64,000 nt of DNA, taken from the NCBI GenBank assembly GCA_900491605.1, contig UESW01003881.1, positions 1,809,865-1,873,864 of the forward strand. The letters run 5' to 3'. Of the stretch, positions 1-11,269 are shown one piece after another. The notes under the pieces are model-generated. The model saw only the letters and a list, made by a program, of their open reading frames with translations. It ran no database searches and was not told where the DNA came from. A program made the position numbers and the translations under genes. Numbering within the stretch: position 1 is the stretch's first letter; each line of letters starts with the position of its first letter. This DNA is from Calamus simplicifolius. Its lineage: Eukaryota > Streptophyta > Magnoliopsida > Arecales > Arecaceae.

Positions 1-1159
1 ACTTATATTTCTTTTTCAAAACTTTGAAATCACCAACAAGTTCATTAAAAGCATCAAACAATTCATCAAAAGCAAAGTCATCACAAGGATTTTCGGAACT
101 TACCTCATTGTCGTCGTTTGCCATAAAGCAAATGTTTGCAACTTCCTTTTGTTCTTCCTCTGAAGAAGATTCATCACTATCACTCCAGGTTGCAACATAG
201 GCTTTCTTCTTTTCTTGAAAGTCTTTTTCAGTTGAGGACAATCATATTAATGCCCCGGTTTCTTACATTCATAGCAAATCAAGGGCTCTTTCTCTTTGTC
301 CTTGTCCTTATCTTTTTCTTTTTCTCCTTCCATCTTAGCTCCAAATTTCTTTTTGTGGAAGGGTTTCTTTCTCCTCATGAATCTTTTGAATTTTCTTGCT
401 AAGAAGAGCTGTTCATCATCATCATCATCATTTTCACTGCTGCTCTCTTCACTTTCAGCAGCCTTAAGAGCTATGGTCTTTTTCTTTTTCACATCCTCTT
501 CCATGTGCTGCTTCATGGTCAATTCATGGGTCATTAGGATCCTAGAAGCTCCTCTAAGGGTAAGGTATTGAGGTCCTTTGCTTCTTGGATTGCTGTCACC
601 TTCGCTTCCCACGTTCTTGGAAGTGACCTGAGAATTTTACGAACAAGTTCAGAGTTAGAATATGTTTTGCCTAAACTTTTCAAACCATTTACAATATCAG
701 TAAATCTAGTGTACATGCATGCTATAGTTTCAGTTTGTTCCATGCTAAATAATTCATATTTATGAACTAGAATATTATCTTAGATTCTTTTACTTGATTG
801 GTACCCTCATGGGTAACCTCTAATCTATCCCAAATCTCCTTTGCGGAATTACATGTGGAGATTCTATTAAATTCATTAGCATCTAAAGAGCAATATAAGA
901 CATTCATGGCCTTAGCATTGAGCTGTGCCATTTTCCTATCATTATCATTCCAATCCCTTTCGGGCTTAGGAACAATAGTGCCATCAACAATGTGTGTGGG
1001 TGTACTAGGTCCATTAATTATAACACCCCACAATTCATAATCAGAAGCTTGAATGAATATCCTCATTCTTGCTTTCCAATATGAATAGTTGGAACCATTA
1101 AATAGGGGAGGTCTATTCGTAGAATGACCTTCGGCAAATGATCCAACATGAGCTGCCAT
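1..1159 (-). mobile_element. Ty1/copia gag region, degenerate (SIRE-like)
   Basis: Minus-strand remains of a copia capsid gene, cut by the window edge. The first piece (1159 to 767) starts MAAHVGSFAEGHS and carries a typical copia N-terminal pattern (LFNGSNYSYWKARM, later AKEIWDRLEVTHEGT). The protein continues in other frames at 743-534 (FTDIVNGLKSLGKTYSN, RSLPRTWEAKVTAIQEAKDL) and 612-247, which has an acidic Glu/Asp run, a lysine-rich stretch and a zinc knuckle beginning CYECKKPGH. The frame changes show it is not functional as read. The order gag then zinc knuckle fits the primer site and LTR lying upstream on the same strand. Protease, integrase and RT would lie beyond position 1. The SIRE/Maximus assignment rests on the LTR start and overall gag style and is moderately sure. 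Confidence 0.85.
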
Positions 1160-1198
1160 TTGGATCTTTAGCTCTTGATCGTGTGATCAAAATCTAAT

Positions 1199-1219
1199 GA
1201 GCACTTGCTCTGATACCAA
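1199..1219 (-). other. Primer-binding site of the copia element
   Basis: On the minus strand this reads TTGGTATCAGAGCAAGTGC, the usual copia primer site complementary to the 3' end of initiator tRNA-Met (core TGGTATCAGAGC). It sits directly between the LTR and gag, which fixes the element's orientation. Confidence 0.85.
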
Positions 1220-1220
1220 T

Positions 1221-2732
1221 TGTTGGCCCAGATGACAACCCAAGAGGGGGGGGTGAATTGGGTTCTTTAAAAAATTTAACCTTTAAAAAAATGTTTGCTT
1301 AAGATGAATGAAAGTAAATGCAATGCAAATATAAAGCACAATCAATAGATAGAGATAGAGATAGAGACAATAGAAGCACGGCAAACACAAAGATTTTATA
1401 GTGGTTCGGTGTATCCAACACCTACGTCCACTCCCAAGATCCACTTGGGTCCACACTATAATCTCCTAGATTACAGCCGAGTTGTTTTACAAGCTCACAA
1501 CTCAAACTTGTTGTTTTACCCGGGATCACAACGAACCCAGCCGGTTTTTTGGGCTCACCAGCACACAACCCTAAACTCAAGCTATTCTAGCTTGACCCGA
1601 GGTTAACAACCTCCACTAGTTCAATCCCCTTGATTGAACTAGGCACAAACAAAAGAATATAGTTTTTCAAAGATACACAGCTCCTCAATGAGCAAATATT
1701 CAAGAATAAGAAAACAAGTTTAGAAAAGCTTGATTTGAAGTTGTTTGGCTTTGAGCTTTTCTTCTTTTCTTCTTTTCCTCTTATCTTCTTCTTCCTTTGG
1801 AATGATGAATCAAGCCTCAGCTTTAATCCCTCACAGTTGTTGCAGTTGAGAAGATTGAAAATGGAAGAAACGGAGCTTTTTCTTCAATTTGGGAAATTCA
1901 CTGATTTTTGATTTGAGATGCCTTGGATTCCTCTTTGAGCTTTTTGAAGTGGAAGGATTTGAGTTTGAAGGATTTTCTCTTGGATTTCAGGCTCAGAGTT
2001 TCTCGGATTTTGATTTGAAATATTTTTCTCTTTTTCTTTTCCCTTCTATTCTTGTTTCAAACGGTTGTTTTTCCCCCTTTTTATAGATTTTCTTCAATCT
2101 GTTTTTGGGATGAAACTAGCTGTTGGAGTGTACCTGAAAATAAAATATCCGTTAGAAATTAGGTAAAATGGAAATATTACCGTTAGAGCTGATCTGGCAT
2201 TTTAAATTTCTGTTCCAGTCAGGTTGGAGTCGGCTCCAACTTTTCAGGTGTCGGCTCCAGATTGTTTTACCAAAAATAGAAATTTTCGAGTTCGTTGAGG
2301 AGTCGGCTCCGATAAAGTAAGTGTCGGCTCACCATCGTCAGGTGTCGGCTCCCGAAAACTATAGGTGTCAACTCCAGGATGTTCAAAAAATCAACGTTCT
2401 GTCCCCGCATCGGAGTCGGCTCCAGACACTGTAAGTGTCGACTCCGAAACTCTAGGTGTCGACTCCGAAACTCTAGGTGTCAGCTCCGGATTGTATCATA
2501 AATCAGATTAAAATTGAATTGGCCATGGGGTCGGCTCCAGACTTTCTAGGTGTCGACTCCAAGCTCTGAAACTTTGAAATCTCTGATTTGTATTTGATTC
2601 AAAATTTATTTCTTAATTTCTTTAAATTGATCAAATAAATTTAAGTCCTGAAACACTTATAAAATCCATTAGTAATCAAATAAATATACTTAATTCCTTT
2701 ATTAATCATCAAAACCAATAAATGGATCAACA
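1221..2732 (-). mobile_element. 5' LTR of the minus-strand copia element
   Basis: The LTR begins on the plus strand with TGTTGGCCCAGATGAC next to the primer site and probably ends at 2732 with GGATCAACA, giving matched TGTTG...CAACA ends. The outer end is inferred from that match only, because the 3' LTR lies outside the window. Just inside the primer-site end is the G-run followed by TGAATTGG that is common in SIRE-type LTRs. Positions 2228-2570 hold about ten scattered copies of a GTCGGCTCC motif, often as GGTGTCGGCTCC or GTGTCGACTCC, an irregular internal repeat. Confidence 0.65.
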
Positions 2733-3458
2733 TTATCTATATATAGCGGTCATGGTCCCTAGATCGCACGTACGACCTTCTTCTCTGAATCCCATCATCA
2801 GTAAGAATAGCCTAGAGAAAATTCTAAAGGGCTCTCTGGGAGTACATGTTGATCTGGAAGGCCAACCGCAGGACACTCTGGATAGTAATCAAGCAATATG
2901 GATTCAGGTTCGCTTCCGTTTATCGATTATGGATTCTTGATGATTGAACATGAATGATTCTTGGGCTTCATGGTGATGGTTTTCACCAAAGGTTCAAATC
3001 TAATGTCCAACATGACAATGTAATGAGTACGGATCCGTTTTGTTACACGAAAAAAAGATAGATAAGGTCCATACTAACTTGAACCACCATAGTCCAAAAC
3101 GGATCCCATTGGTACTTTGTCATTCTTACTTTACAAATATAAACCACTCAACCCCTTTTCAAATTCCCGATGTTGGACTTTTAATGGGCATCACAATCTA
3201 CCTTCGTTAAAGAGAAGATGTCCTTATCGCCAGAGGCAACCGCAGGATTCTAGAGATGGCCCCCATAGGTTCAAGAGGTGTCCTATCCCATGGATGTAGT
3301 GTTAGATTAGCCCTGTAATGCATTGTTACAAAAGCGAAGAGTCGCTCTTTTCTGGATCTAGCGAAAGGTGAAGGGCCACCCATTGTTTCTTCTGTGTGTG
3401 AAGAAGATGAAGGGCTACCAATCAGATGTTAATGGTCTGAAAGTTTAAGCCATTAACA
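2733..3458. other. Unassigned spacer
   Basis: No gene was recognised. Short open frames at 2722-2940 and 3117-3299 have no recognisable motif. The left end abuts the inferred copia LTR end and the right end abuts the Tat-type antisense ORF fragment. Confidence 0.5.
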
Positions 3459-3857
3459 TTAAGCCATGGTATTAAAAGAAATTAAAGTCATTAATTGGAT
3501 ATCATAGGTCACCCTATCTTTGGGCCCCGGTGCGGACAAGCCGATGAAATCAGGGACCAGGTACTTAGCCCTAACGGCCTCTACATCCTTAGGGGTCATG
3601 GTTGAGGCCACCCCCGCTGGACTTGCTGGATCAGAACTCACCATCGGAGGAAGTGCCGGACGGCGGGAGGACATAGGGATTGCTCTCATAGGGGAGCCTG
3701 AGGTGGACGGAGGTCCTATCGCCCTCGATCGGTCGCGGATGGTGATGCCGCCCACCGGCTGTGGCATTTGGCTAGCTAAAGGGGCCCAGTTTTCACTACT
3801 GGAGTGAGAAGACTCTTCTACGGGTCTCTTACCCTCCCTAACGGCACGACGGTCCAT
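3459..3857 (-). pseudogene. Tat-lineage gypsy antisense ORF, N-terminal fragment (copy 1)
   Basis: The minus-strand protein starts MDRRAVREGKRPVEESS, is Ser/Pro-rich, and reaches VPDFIGLSAPGPKDRVT before diverging and stopping. It aligns by eye along its whole length with the longer copy starting at 8890 on the plus strand (MDRHAIREGKRPVEKSS, then VPDFIDLSAPGPEDRVT). This resembles the family annotated in plants as putative gypsy-type transposon (Transposase_28), an extra ORF that Tat-lineage elements carry between pol and the 3' LTR in antisense orientation. That fits here: the polypurine tract and LTR at 4385-5525 lie on the plus strand. The copy is truncated after about 125 residues, so the rest of the element is missing. 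Confidence 0.75.
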
Positions 3858-3978
3858 GGGTGAGGTAAAGGATGAAACTGACCTGGGAGTTAGGAGGGCT
3901 CAGGTCGCAGAAGAGCTCAGGGAAGAAGGTGGAAGAAAGCAATGGCAGCGTAAAAGTTTTCCCAGGCTCTTGAAATGC

Positions 3979-3985
3979 TTTTATA
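3979..3985 (-). promoter_or_regulatory. TATA box upstream of antisense ORF copy 1
   Basis: TATAAAA on the minus strand, 128 bases upstream of the antisense ORF start at 3857. The second copy of the element has TATAAAA at almost the same distance (133 bases), which supports a real antisense promoter inside the element. Confidence 0.5.
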
Positions 3986-4384
3986 CACTCCATCTCTGGC
4001 TAGCGATGCTCGAGATCCTGCCACGTGGCACACATCTATTGCGCCAAGGGCTGTCAGTCGGAAATCTCGCCTGCGCCCGAGACGTGCCGCCTCGATTCAT
4101 CCCGAGGAGCGTGATCCTTGACCAATCGCGGAGCATAGAAAGCGGAGAAGCAATGATGACCCTTGCCTTTTTCCATTCCTCAATGAGCTTCCTCTCCGCA
4201 GCGTCCGATGCCAATGTCAGCCCCCACCTACCACATAATTGCAGGAGATATTCGAGGCGACACTGCCTCGGGACGAAGTGCCAGCTCATCAAGCCATTGA
4301 AAGCGCACTGAGGAGGTAATCATTTTTTGAATTTTTGCGCCCATTTCGCCCAAAGGACTGCAGGCACGTAGTCCTTAGTGCTCA

Positions 4385-4400
4385 GAGGCGGGAGGGCATC
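4385..4400 (+). other. Polypurine tract of Tat-type element (copy 1)
   Basis: GAGGCGGGAGGGCATC lies immediately before the LTR start TGATGTGGCT. The same arrangement occurs on the minus strand at 8345-8360 and, as GTGGGGGGCATT, before the related LTRs at 28757 and 33394. Confidence 0.7.
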
Positions 4401-5525
4401 TGATGTGGCTGGTATAGCCACAAAGGCAAGTTCGGCAAAACATTAGTGCGGCCCCGGCGTCTCTAAGCCCGCCGAGTCGGCCCCGACCATTCCTGGTCGG
4501 CCCCGCTCGGCCCCGGCGTCTCCAAGCCGTCGAGTCGGCCTCGACCATTCCTGGTCGGCCCCGCTTAGCCCCGGCGTCTCCAAGCCCGCCGAGTCGGCCC
4601 CGACCATTTCTGGTCGGCCCCGATCGGCCCCGACGTCTCCAAGCCTACCGAGTCAGCCCCAACCATTCCTGGCCAGCCCCGCTCGGCCCCGGCATCTCCA
4701 AGCCCGCTGAGTCGGCCTCGACCATTCCTGGCCGACCCCGATCGGCCCCGGCATCTCCAAGCCCACCGAGTCAGCCCTGACCATTCCTGGTTGGCCCCGC
4801 TCGGCCCCGGTGTCTCCAAGCCGCCGAGTCGGCCCCGACCATTCCTGGTTGGCCCCACCCCAGCACCTCCTGGTCGGTAGAGTTAACCCCGACCATCCCT
4901 GGTTGGCCCAGCTCATCCTCGGCGCCCTCAGGAGAGTCAAGGCGCCCCCAATTTCTTCAAGTCGGGCCCAGTACAGCCCTGGCGGTTCAGGCCGTCACCT
5001 TTCTAACCTGTGCCACCTGACAACGCTAGATCCAACTACCCACTGGCCACGCCGCTGATGGGACTGGACCAAACTCTGATAGCCCCACTGGTTGATGGGA
5101 CGTAGCCCACCACCACCGTTTTTCCCCTCTCTGATGGGACAGGACCCACCAACCAGCCCATATTCACACAACCCCCAAGAACTCCGCGGACATTCCTTTT
5201 TTACGGAATCCCACGTGGTCATGCAAGTGTCAACCCCCTATAAAAAGGTGAATTCACTCAATAATCAGGTACAAAAAACTTAGAGACTTGCTATCCCGAT
5301 ACCCAGAGGGGAATTCCTCCTCTCTGTGGTCTCTTCTCATCCTAAAAAGGGCTCATTCGAGCTCTTCCTCAGCTGTGACCTCGGTTGCTAACTTGAGCAT
5401 CGGAGGGTCTCGACCGGAGTATCCCTCCGGTCCTGGGACTTTTTGCAGCAGCCGGTGAAATAAGGATCCGCTAATCAATCTGCTTCCTTCTCCTGATGTT
5501 CAGGACCAGTGATCGGGCGTTATCA
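4401..5525 (+). mobile_element. Tat-type gypsy 3' LTR, plus orientation
   Basis: This LTR runs from TGATGTGGCTGG to GGGCGTTATCA, so it has TGAT...ATCA ends. It follows a polypurine tract and is therefore a 3' LTR. It holds a GC-rich 60-bp minisatellite (4440-4866), a TATA box at 5239-5246 (CCCTATAAAAAGGTG) and a U5 region (CTCGAGCTCTTC-like start, GGTCCTGGGACTT near the end) shared with the LTRs at 6539-8344, 28757-30893, 33394-34378 and 35312-37625. Its 3' end abuts an exon of the ethylene-receptor pseudogene. Confidence 0.8.
4440..4866 (+). repeat. 60-bp GC-rich minisatellite in LTR
   Basis: About seven units of 60 bp built around CCGAGTCGGCCCCGACCATT and CCTGGTCGGCCCCGCTCGG. On the opposite strand the same unit makes the array at 7205-8290. 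The period is a multiple of three, so several frames stay open without coding for anything. Confidence 0.85.
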
Positions 5526-6538
5526 GGAACCTTGAGTTGGAGAGTGCAACTTTCAATCTTCATTCTGTTTTCAGAGAGGGTTTTTTTTTTTTTTTTTTTG
5601 TCGGTTGATATATTCATCAGTAAATTTCTGATTAAATTGTTGCTTTGAAATGTAGGTAATTCATCAGATGAAGCCAATAGCAGCCATAAAGAAGCTGTCG
5701 GTGTTGGTTGCACTGGAACCTGACTTGCCTTTGTGTGCCATTGGTGATGAAAAGCGCCTTATGCAAGCTATTTTAAATATCGCTGGGAATGCTGTCAAGT
5801 TTACAAAGGAGGGCCATATCAATTACCGCTTCTGTTGCCAAACCAGATTCTCTCAGAGACCCTCGAGATCCTTAATTTTATTGAGCACTTATGCTTGCCT
5901 GTGCAGGTCTATTAGCAGCTGAAACATGGCTAACTGTGATAAATTTATATCACCAGACTCTGATACATAGTGCTTTTATAGGCCAAGGTATCTTGATAAG
6001 AAATGGATATGATATCTAGTTATGAGATGCACCCAGTTCTCTGCAGAACTGCTTTTATTTATAACTGATGCAACAGCCAATTCTTAATGCAATGATTTGA
6101 CCAACCTCAAATCCATGCAGTATTTTATTTTTTCCATGAACACATCATCTTTAACTTCATATTACTGTGTTAAAAATTGTCTTAAGATGACAAATCTTAG
6201 ATTCATTTACTTCAAATGCGAGTTCTTAAATGCTGCAGGTAAAGGATACTGGTTGTGGAATCAGTCCCCAATATTTACCACACCTCTTTACCAAATTTAC
6301 ACACTCTCAGAATGGAGCAAACAAAGGTTGTGATGGAAGCGGACTCGGGGCTTGCCATTTGTAAGAGGTATGATCAAACAAAATATTCCAGTCATATATG
6401 TGGCTATTTTAATTGGGATTTTAAGTGTTTAAATTTTTTTTTTTTTGAGGAAAAACTTGATTATATTATGTTACTCTTGCATTCTCTAGGATCATGTTGC
6501 ATGAATCTTCAGAGTGCTTTTTATTTACCATTGCATCA
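5526..6538 (+). pseudogene. Ethylene-receptor histidine-kinase fragment (copy 1)
   Basis: Four pieces of a subfamily-I-like ethylene receptor (ERS/ETR type) are readable. 5526-5578 gives LELESATFNLHSVFRE. About 5656-5860 gives KPIAAIKKLSVLVALEPDLP, then CAIGDEKRLMQAILNIAGNA and VKFTKEGHI, the N-box of the ATPase domain, followed by SITASVAKPDSLRDPRDP and a stop. A short damaged exon end lies near 5920. 6240-6370 gives VKDTGCGISPQ, FTKFTHSQNGANKGCDGSG and AICKR in the +1 frame (G1/G2 boxes). One extra G in the run before GCTTGCC breaks the last piece, and there is a stop after RDP. In the intact family this is a membrane receptor that signals through CTR1. The start, transmembrane and GAF parts are absent, and gypsy LTRs abut both ends. 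Confidence 0.85.
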
Positions 6539-8344
6539 TGATGACGCCCAATCACTGATCCTGCACGTCGGGAACGGATGGATTCTCCAGACTCCTCTTC
6601 ACCAGGTTACCTGCAAAGAAGTCCTACGACCGGAGAGGATTCTCCGGTGGGACCCTCCGATGCCCAAGTTAGCAATTGGGGTCACCGCAGAAGAGGAGCT
6701 CGAATGAGCTCTTTTTAGGTGAAAGGGTACTTCAGAGAAGAAGGAATTTCTCTCTGGGTCTCAAGATAGCGATTTTCCAGGGATTATCGCGCATACCTGT
6801 TTACTGAGTGGATTCACCTTTTTATAGGGGTTGACCCTGGCATGATCACGTGGGATTCCGTGAGGAAGAAATGTCCGCAGAGTTCTTGGGAGTTGCATGA
6901 ATCTGCGCTGGTTGGTGGGTCCTGTCTCATCGGAAAGGGAGAAAGCAGCGGTTGGTGGGCTACGTCCCATCAGCCAGCGGGGCTGTTGGGTAGTTGGGTC
7001 CAGTCCCATCAGTAGCGTGGCCAACGGGTAGTTGGATCTGGCGTTGTCAGGCAGCACGGGTTAGAGAGGTAGCGTCCGAGCTACCAGGGCCATGTTGGGC
7101 AGGTTTGGAGGAAACCGAGAAGTCTCGACTCTCTCGGGGGAGCCGAAGCTTATCTGGGTCGGCCAAGGGTGGCCGGGGCTGACTTTGCCGACTAGGACGC
7201 GCCGGGCGGGGCTTGACTCAGCGATCCTGGAGATGCCGAGGGCCGAGAAGGGCCGACCGGGGAGGGTCGGGGCCGGCTCGGCGAGCTTGGAGGTGCCGGG
7301 GCCGAGAGGGGCCGACCAGGAAGGGTCGGGGCCGACTCGGCGAGCTTGGAGACACCGGGGCCGAGAAGGGCCGACCAGGAAGGGTCGGGCCGACTCAGCG
7401 GCCTGGAGGTGCGGGGCCGAGAACGGCCAACCAAGAAGGGTCGGGGCTGACTCGGCGGGCTTGGAAATGCCGGGGCCGAGAAGGGCCGACCAGGAAGGGT
7501 CGGGGCCGACTTGGCGGGCCTGGAGGTGCTGGGGCCGAGAGGGGCCGACCAGGAAGGGTCGGGGCCGACTCGGCTGGCTTGGAGATGCCGGGGCCAAGAA
7601 GGGCCGACCAGGAAGGGTCGGGACCAACTCGGTGGGCTTGGAGGTGCCGGGACCGAGAAGGGCCAACCAGGAAGGGTCGGGGCCGACTCGGTGGGCTTGG
7701 TGACGTCGGGGCCGAGAAGGGCTGATCAGGAAGGGTCGGGGCCGACTCGGCGGGCCTGGAGGTGCCGAGGCCGAGAAGGGCCGACCAGAAAGGGTCGGGG
7801 CCGACTCGGCGGGCCTGGAGGTGCCGGGGCCGAGAAGGGCCGACTAGGAAGGGTCAGGGCCGACTCGGCGGGCTTGAAGATGCCGGGGCCGAGAAGGGCC
7901 GACCAGGAAGGGTCGGGGCCGACTCGGCGGGCTTGGAGACGCCGGGCCGAGAAGGGCCGACTAGGAAAGGTCGGGGCCGAATCGGCGGGCCTGGAGATGC
8001 CGGGGCCGAGAAGGGCCGACCAGGAAGGGTCGGGGCCGACTCGGTGGGCTTGGAGATGCCGGGCCGAGAAGGGCCGACCAGGAAGGGTCGAGGCCGACTC
8101 GGCGGCCTGGAGTGCCGGGGCCGAGAGGGCCGACCAGGAAGGGTCAGGGCCGACTCAGCGGGCCTGGAGGTGCCGGGGCGAGAAGGGCCGACCAGGAGGG
8201 TCGGGCTGACTCGGCGGGCTGGAGATGCCGAGGCCGAGAAGGGCCGACCAGGAAGGGTCGGGGCCGACTCGGGGCCTGGAGGTACCGGGGCACCCATGTT
8301 TTGATTTTACCGAAATTACCCTTGGGGCTACATTAGCCACATCA
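6539..8344 (-). mobile_element. Tat-type gypsy 3' LTR, minus orientation
   Basis: Read on the minus strand, this LTR starts TGATGTGGCTAATGTAGCC at 8344 and ends GGGCGTCATCA at 6539. A polypurine tract lies at 8345-8360, so it is a 3' LTR whose body lies at higher coordinates. The TATA box is at 6819-6826 on the minus strand. It differs from the LTR at 4401-5525 mainly in the longer 60-bp array. The two LTRs point toward each other across about 1 kb of receptor pseudogene. Confidence 0.8.
7205..8290 (+). repeat. 60-bp GC-rich minisatellite, about 18 units
   Basis: Units read GGGCCGAGAAGGGCCGACCA then GGAAGGGTCGGGGCCGACTC then GGCGGGCTTGGAGATGCCGG, 60 bp in total, with occasional 1-3 base deletions that shift frames. 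It is the reverse complement of the array at 4440-4866. The long frames over it (for example 7092-7703 and 7511-8209) follow from a period divisible by three and are not genes. Confidence 0.9.
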
Positions 8345-8756
8345 GATGCCCCCCGCCCCTGAGCGCTAAGGGCCATGCGTCTGCAATCCTTTGGGCGAAA
8401 GGGGCGCGAAAATTCAAGAAGAATGATTGCCTCCTTTAGTGCGCTTTAAATGGGCTGATGTGCTGGCGCTTTGTTTCGAGGCGGTGTCGTTTCGAAGATC
8501 TCCGTAATCATGCGTTAGGTGGTGATGACATTGGCGCCGGACGCTCCGAGAGGGAGCCCATTGGGTGATGGGAAAAAGGCGAAGGCATCATTACCGCTCC
8601 ATTTTCTATGGCCCGCGATTGGCCGGGATCACATCTTCTAGAGTGGATCGAGGCGGCACGCCTCGGGCGCAGGCGTGACTTTCGGCTGGCAGCCTGCAAC
8701 GCAATGGACGCGCCAGATGGCGGGATCTGGGGCGGCGTTAGCTGGAGACGGGGGGC

Positions 8757-8763
8757 TATAAAA
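8757..8763 (+). promoter_or_regulatory. TATA box of antisense ORF copy 2
   Basis: TATAAAA in the context GGGGGCTATAAAAACCCCCC, 133 bases before the ATG at 8890. Its position matches the TATA box of copy 1. It would drive transcription away from the LTR, opposite to the retrotransposon genomic RNA. Confidence 0.55.
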
Positions 8764-8889
8764 ACCCCCCAAGGGCTTGTAGAAACCTTTACGCTGCCAT
8801 TGCTTTCTTCTTCTACTTTCTTCTTCTTTGAGTTCTTCTGCGACCTGAGTCTTTCCAACTCCCAGGTTAGTTTCATCCCCCTTTTACCT

Positions 8890-11269
8890 ATGGACCGCCA
8901 TGCCATTAGGGAGGGCAAGAGACCCGTAGAAAAGTCTTCCCAGTCTAGCAGTGAGGACCAGGCCCCTGTAGCTAGAAGTCGAATGCCTCAGTCGGTGGGT
9001 GGTGTAGTCATCCGTAGTGAATCGGGGGCAGCAGGACCCCCGATCACCTCCGGTCCTCCTATTAGGGCAGTTCCCTTGTCCTCTCGCCATCTGGCGCTTC
9101 CTCCGGCAGTGAGTTCCGATCCAGCGGGTCCAGCTGGAGTGGCTTCCACCATGACCTCTAAGGACATATAGACCCTTAGAGCTAAATACAATGTCCCTGA
9201 CTTCATTGACCTGTCCGCGCCGGGGCCCGAGGACAGGGTGACCTCTGACCATCCGGGCCGGTCGCTCTGTACGAGGAGTTCTTCCGGTGCGGGCTGTGCC
9301 TTCCTTTCCATCCTTTTTCCTTAACCTCTTAGATAGGTATAGGTTAGTGCCGACACAGTTGACTCCGAACTCGATTCGGATCATTTGCGCTTTTGTAATC
9401 CTCTGCCACTTCAAGGGGGCCAGCCCAGGGCTGTCCCTGTTCTGAGCTTTCTATAAGCTCCACCGCCAAGGTGAGGGTGCCTGGTGGGCATTTACTGCCA
9501 GGCTGGGTAGAGCCTTCCCATTGGGTCTCCATCCAAAATTAGGGGTGGAAATTTGATTTCTCTTTGCCCATGTCGAGGGGGTTAGGGCCGCCTGGAGGGA
9601 GCCCGATACCAGCTCCAACGAAGATTCCACCGTATGGGATAGGGATAGGGAGTTATTCACCCGACTGTCCAACTGTCAAATCCCCAATTACAAGGAACTC
9701 CTATCCGAGGAGAACCTGGTAGAAGCCGAGTTAGCCCCGTCGACCGGTGAGCTTGGCGCCTAAATTCTTTGTCCGTCATTCGATTTATTGTAGGCTGCTA
9801 CTGATGCTCGTTACTCTTTTGTGCAGCAAGGAGGGTTTCTGCCAGCGACTTTAAGGCCGTTTTGAGGTAGAAGAGGCAGGCGACTGGAGAGTCGTCTAGG
9901 CCGGCGAAGAAACCCCAAGAAAGGGAGCCGGCAAGACCGGCCGCAGCCCCACAGCTTCGACACTCACGGGGGAGCCGGCTGAGAAGAAGCCGGTTGTAAG
10001 GGCGGCCCAGAAGCCTGCGAGGGCCGAGATCGAAGAAGGGGAGATCCCGGCTACCACCAAGACAATGGTGGTGGTTTTGGATGGAGAGGAGGAAGCTCCT
10101 GCCGCCGCCGACGTGCCCGAGGCGGGGCGGGCTACTGTTGCTGTTGGCCCTCCGGCCACTGCCGAGCCAGAGAGAGAAGGTGCTCCCCCAACCGCCAGTG
10201 AGGGGGAGCGGGTCGCCAGGGAGGCCCGGAATGGGGCGGAGGCGATCAAGAAGCAAAGGGGTGAGTCGGGGAGCTCATCCCGCCAATCGGCCCGGCGCCC
10301 GGCCCGCCCCCAAGCCGAAGGCCCACAGGTGGGGCAGACGAGGCTGGTTCCCCCAATCAGTTCAATGGCGGACGGCGCGCAAGCCTTCCACCTCCTATCA
10401 GGGGTCCGAACCGCCGAGCTCGAAGAGGAGACGCGGGGGATGAGTCACTCTGCGCTCCTGGACATGGTAATGGTTTCTGTTGTCCAGGTAAATTTTGAGC
10501 ACTTGTTATTTTCCCATATTTCTTATTCTTCTCGTAGCTGACATATTTCCTCTACTACAGTTGGTCACTGGAGCGTTGGGCCTTCGCGAGGCGCTGGCCC
10601 ACTCTTCTACCACAATCACCAAGGCCCTGGCGCGGGCCGATAAGTATAAGAAGGAGAGTATGGCGTAGGCTGAAAGCCTTGATCGCCTGCACCAGGAAAC
10701 CTCGGCCCACGAGGAGAGTTGGGCCGATCGCATGAGGGAGATGGAGAGCCGGGTCGAAGTCGAGAGCGGCCGGGCCTCCGCGGCCGAGGCCAAGATGGAG
10801 CTGGCCTCAGAGAGATTGATGGCCACCGCGGCGCAGAATGAAGAGTTGACTCAGCGGCTCCAACGCGCTGAGGAGTAGACTCGGATCGCGGCGGAGAGAG
10901 CGGCCACTGCGGAGAAGGGGGTGCGGAGGCAGGCTTGGAGAAGGCTGGGGCGGTGGCTTGTGCTGACGAGGCCAGCGCCCGCACTGCAGAGGCCAAGAGC
11001 AAGGCCTGGGAGGCCGAGGCCAGGGCGCAGCGGGCTGAAGCCGAGGCGGGGCAGGCCGTGCCCAACTATAAGGCCTCGCCGGAGTTTAAGCAAGAAGTCA
11101 TCGAGGCCGGCCTCGACGCCTATATTCAGGGCTTCGAAATGTGCAAGGTCAGAGTATCCGCGCCCTCAAGATCGACATTGCTGAACTCGAAGATATCCGG
11201 CCTGGGGATTCTGACGAGGAGCCTGTGGAGAAAAAGGACGAAGGGAAGCCCGGCCCCGGCGAGCCTTGA
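8890..11269 (+). pseudogene. Tat-lineage gypsy antisense ORF (copy 2, broken)
   Basis: The reading starts MDRHAIREGKRPVEKSSQSS and continues Ser/Pro-rich to STMTSKDI and a stop at 9169-9171. The next homologous words follow in shifted frames: VPDFIDLSAPGPEDRV, a central globular part (about 9240-9760, ending LSEENLVEAELAP), an Ala/Pro/Glu-rich linker, then a long coiled coil rich in Ala/Glu/Arg (about 10560-11060, e.g. ADRMREMESRVEVESGRAS). The C terminus reads ASPEFKQEVIEAGLDAYIQG and ends with a stop at 11267-11269. Intron-like gaps (ending in AG near 9830 and 10560) separate parts. This matches the organisation of the Transposase_28 / putative gypsy-type ORF of Tat elements, whose function is unknown. 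Several stops and frameshifts make this copy inactive. Confidence 0.75.

Noticed and set aside
247..571. Plus-strand Ser/Phe-rich frames at 136-402 and 296-571
   Set aside because: Shadows of the minus-strand copia gag acidic and lysine-rich segment.
7061..8304. Long overlapping frames of 120-232 codons on both strands
   Set aside because: Artefacts of the 60-bp LTR minisatellite. The peptides are just the 20-residue translation of the unit.
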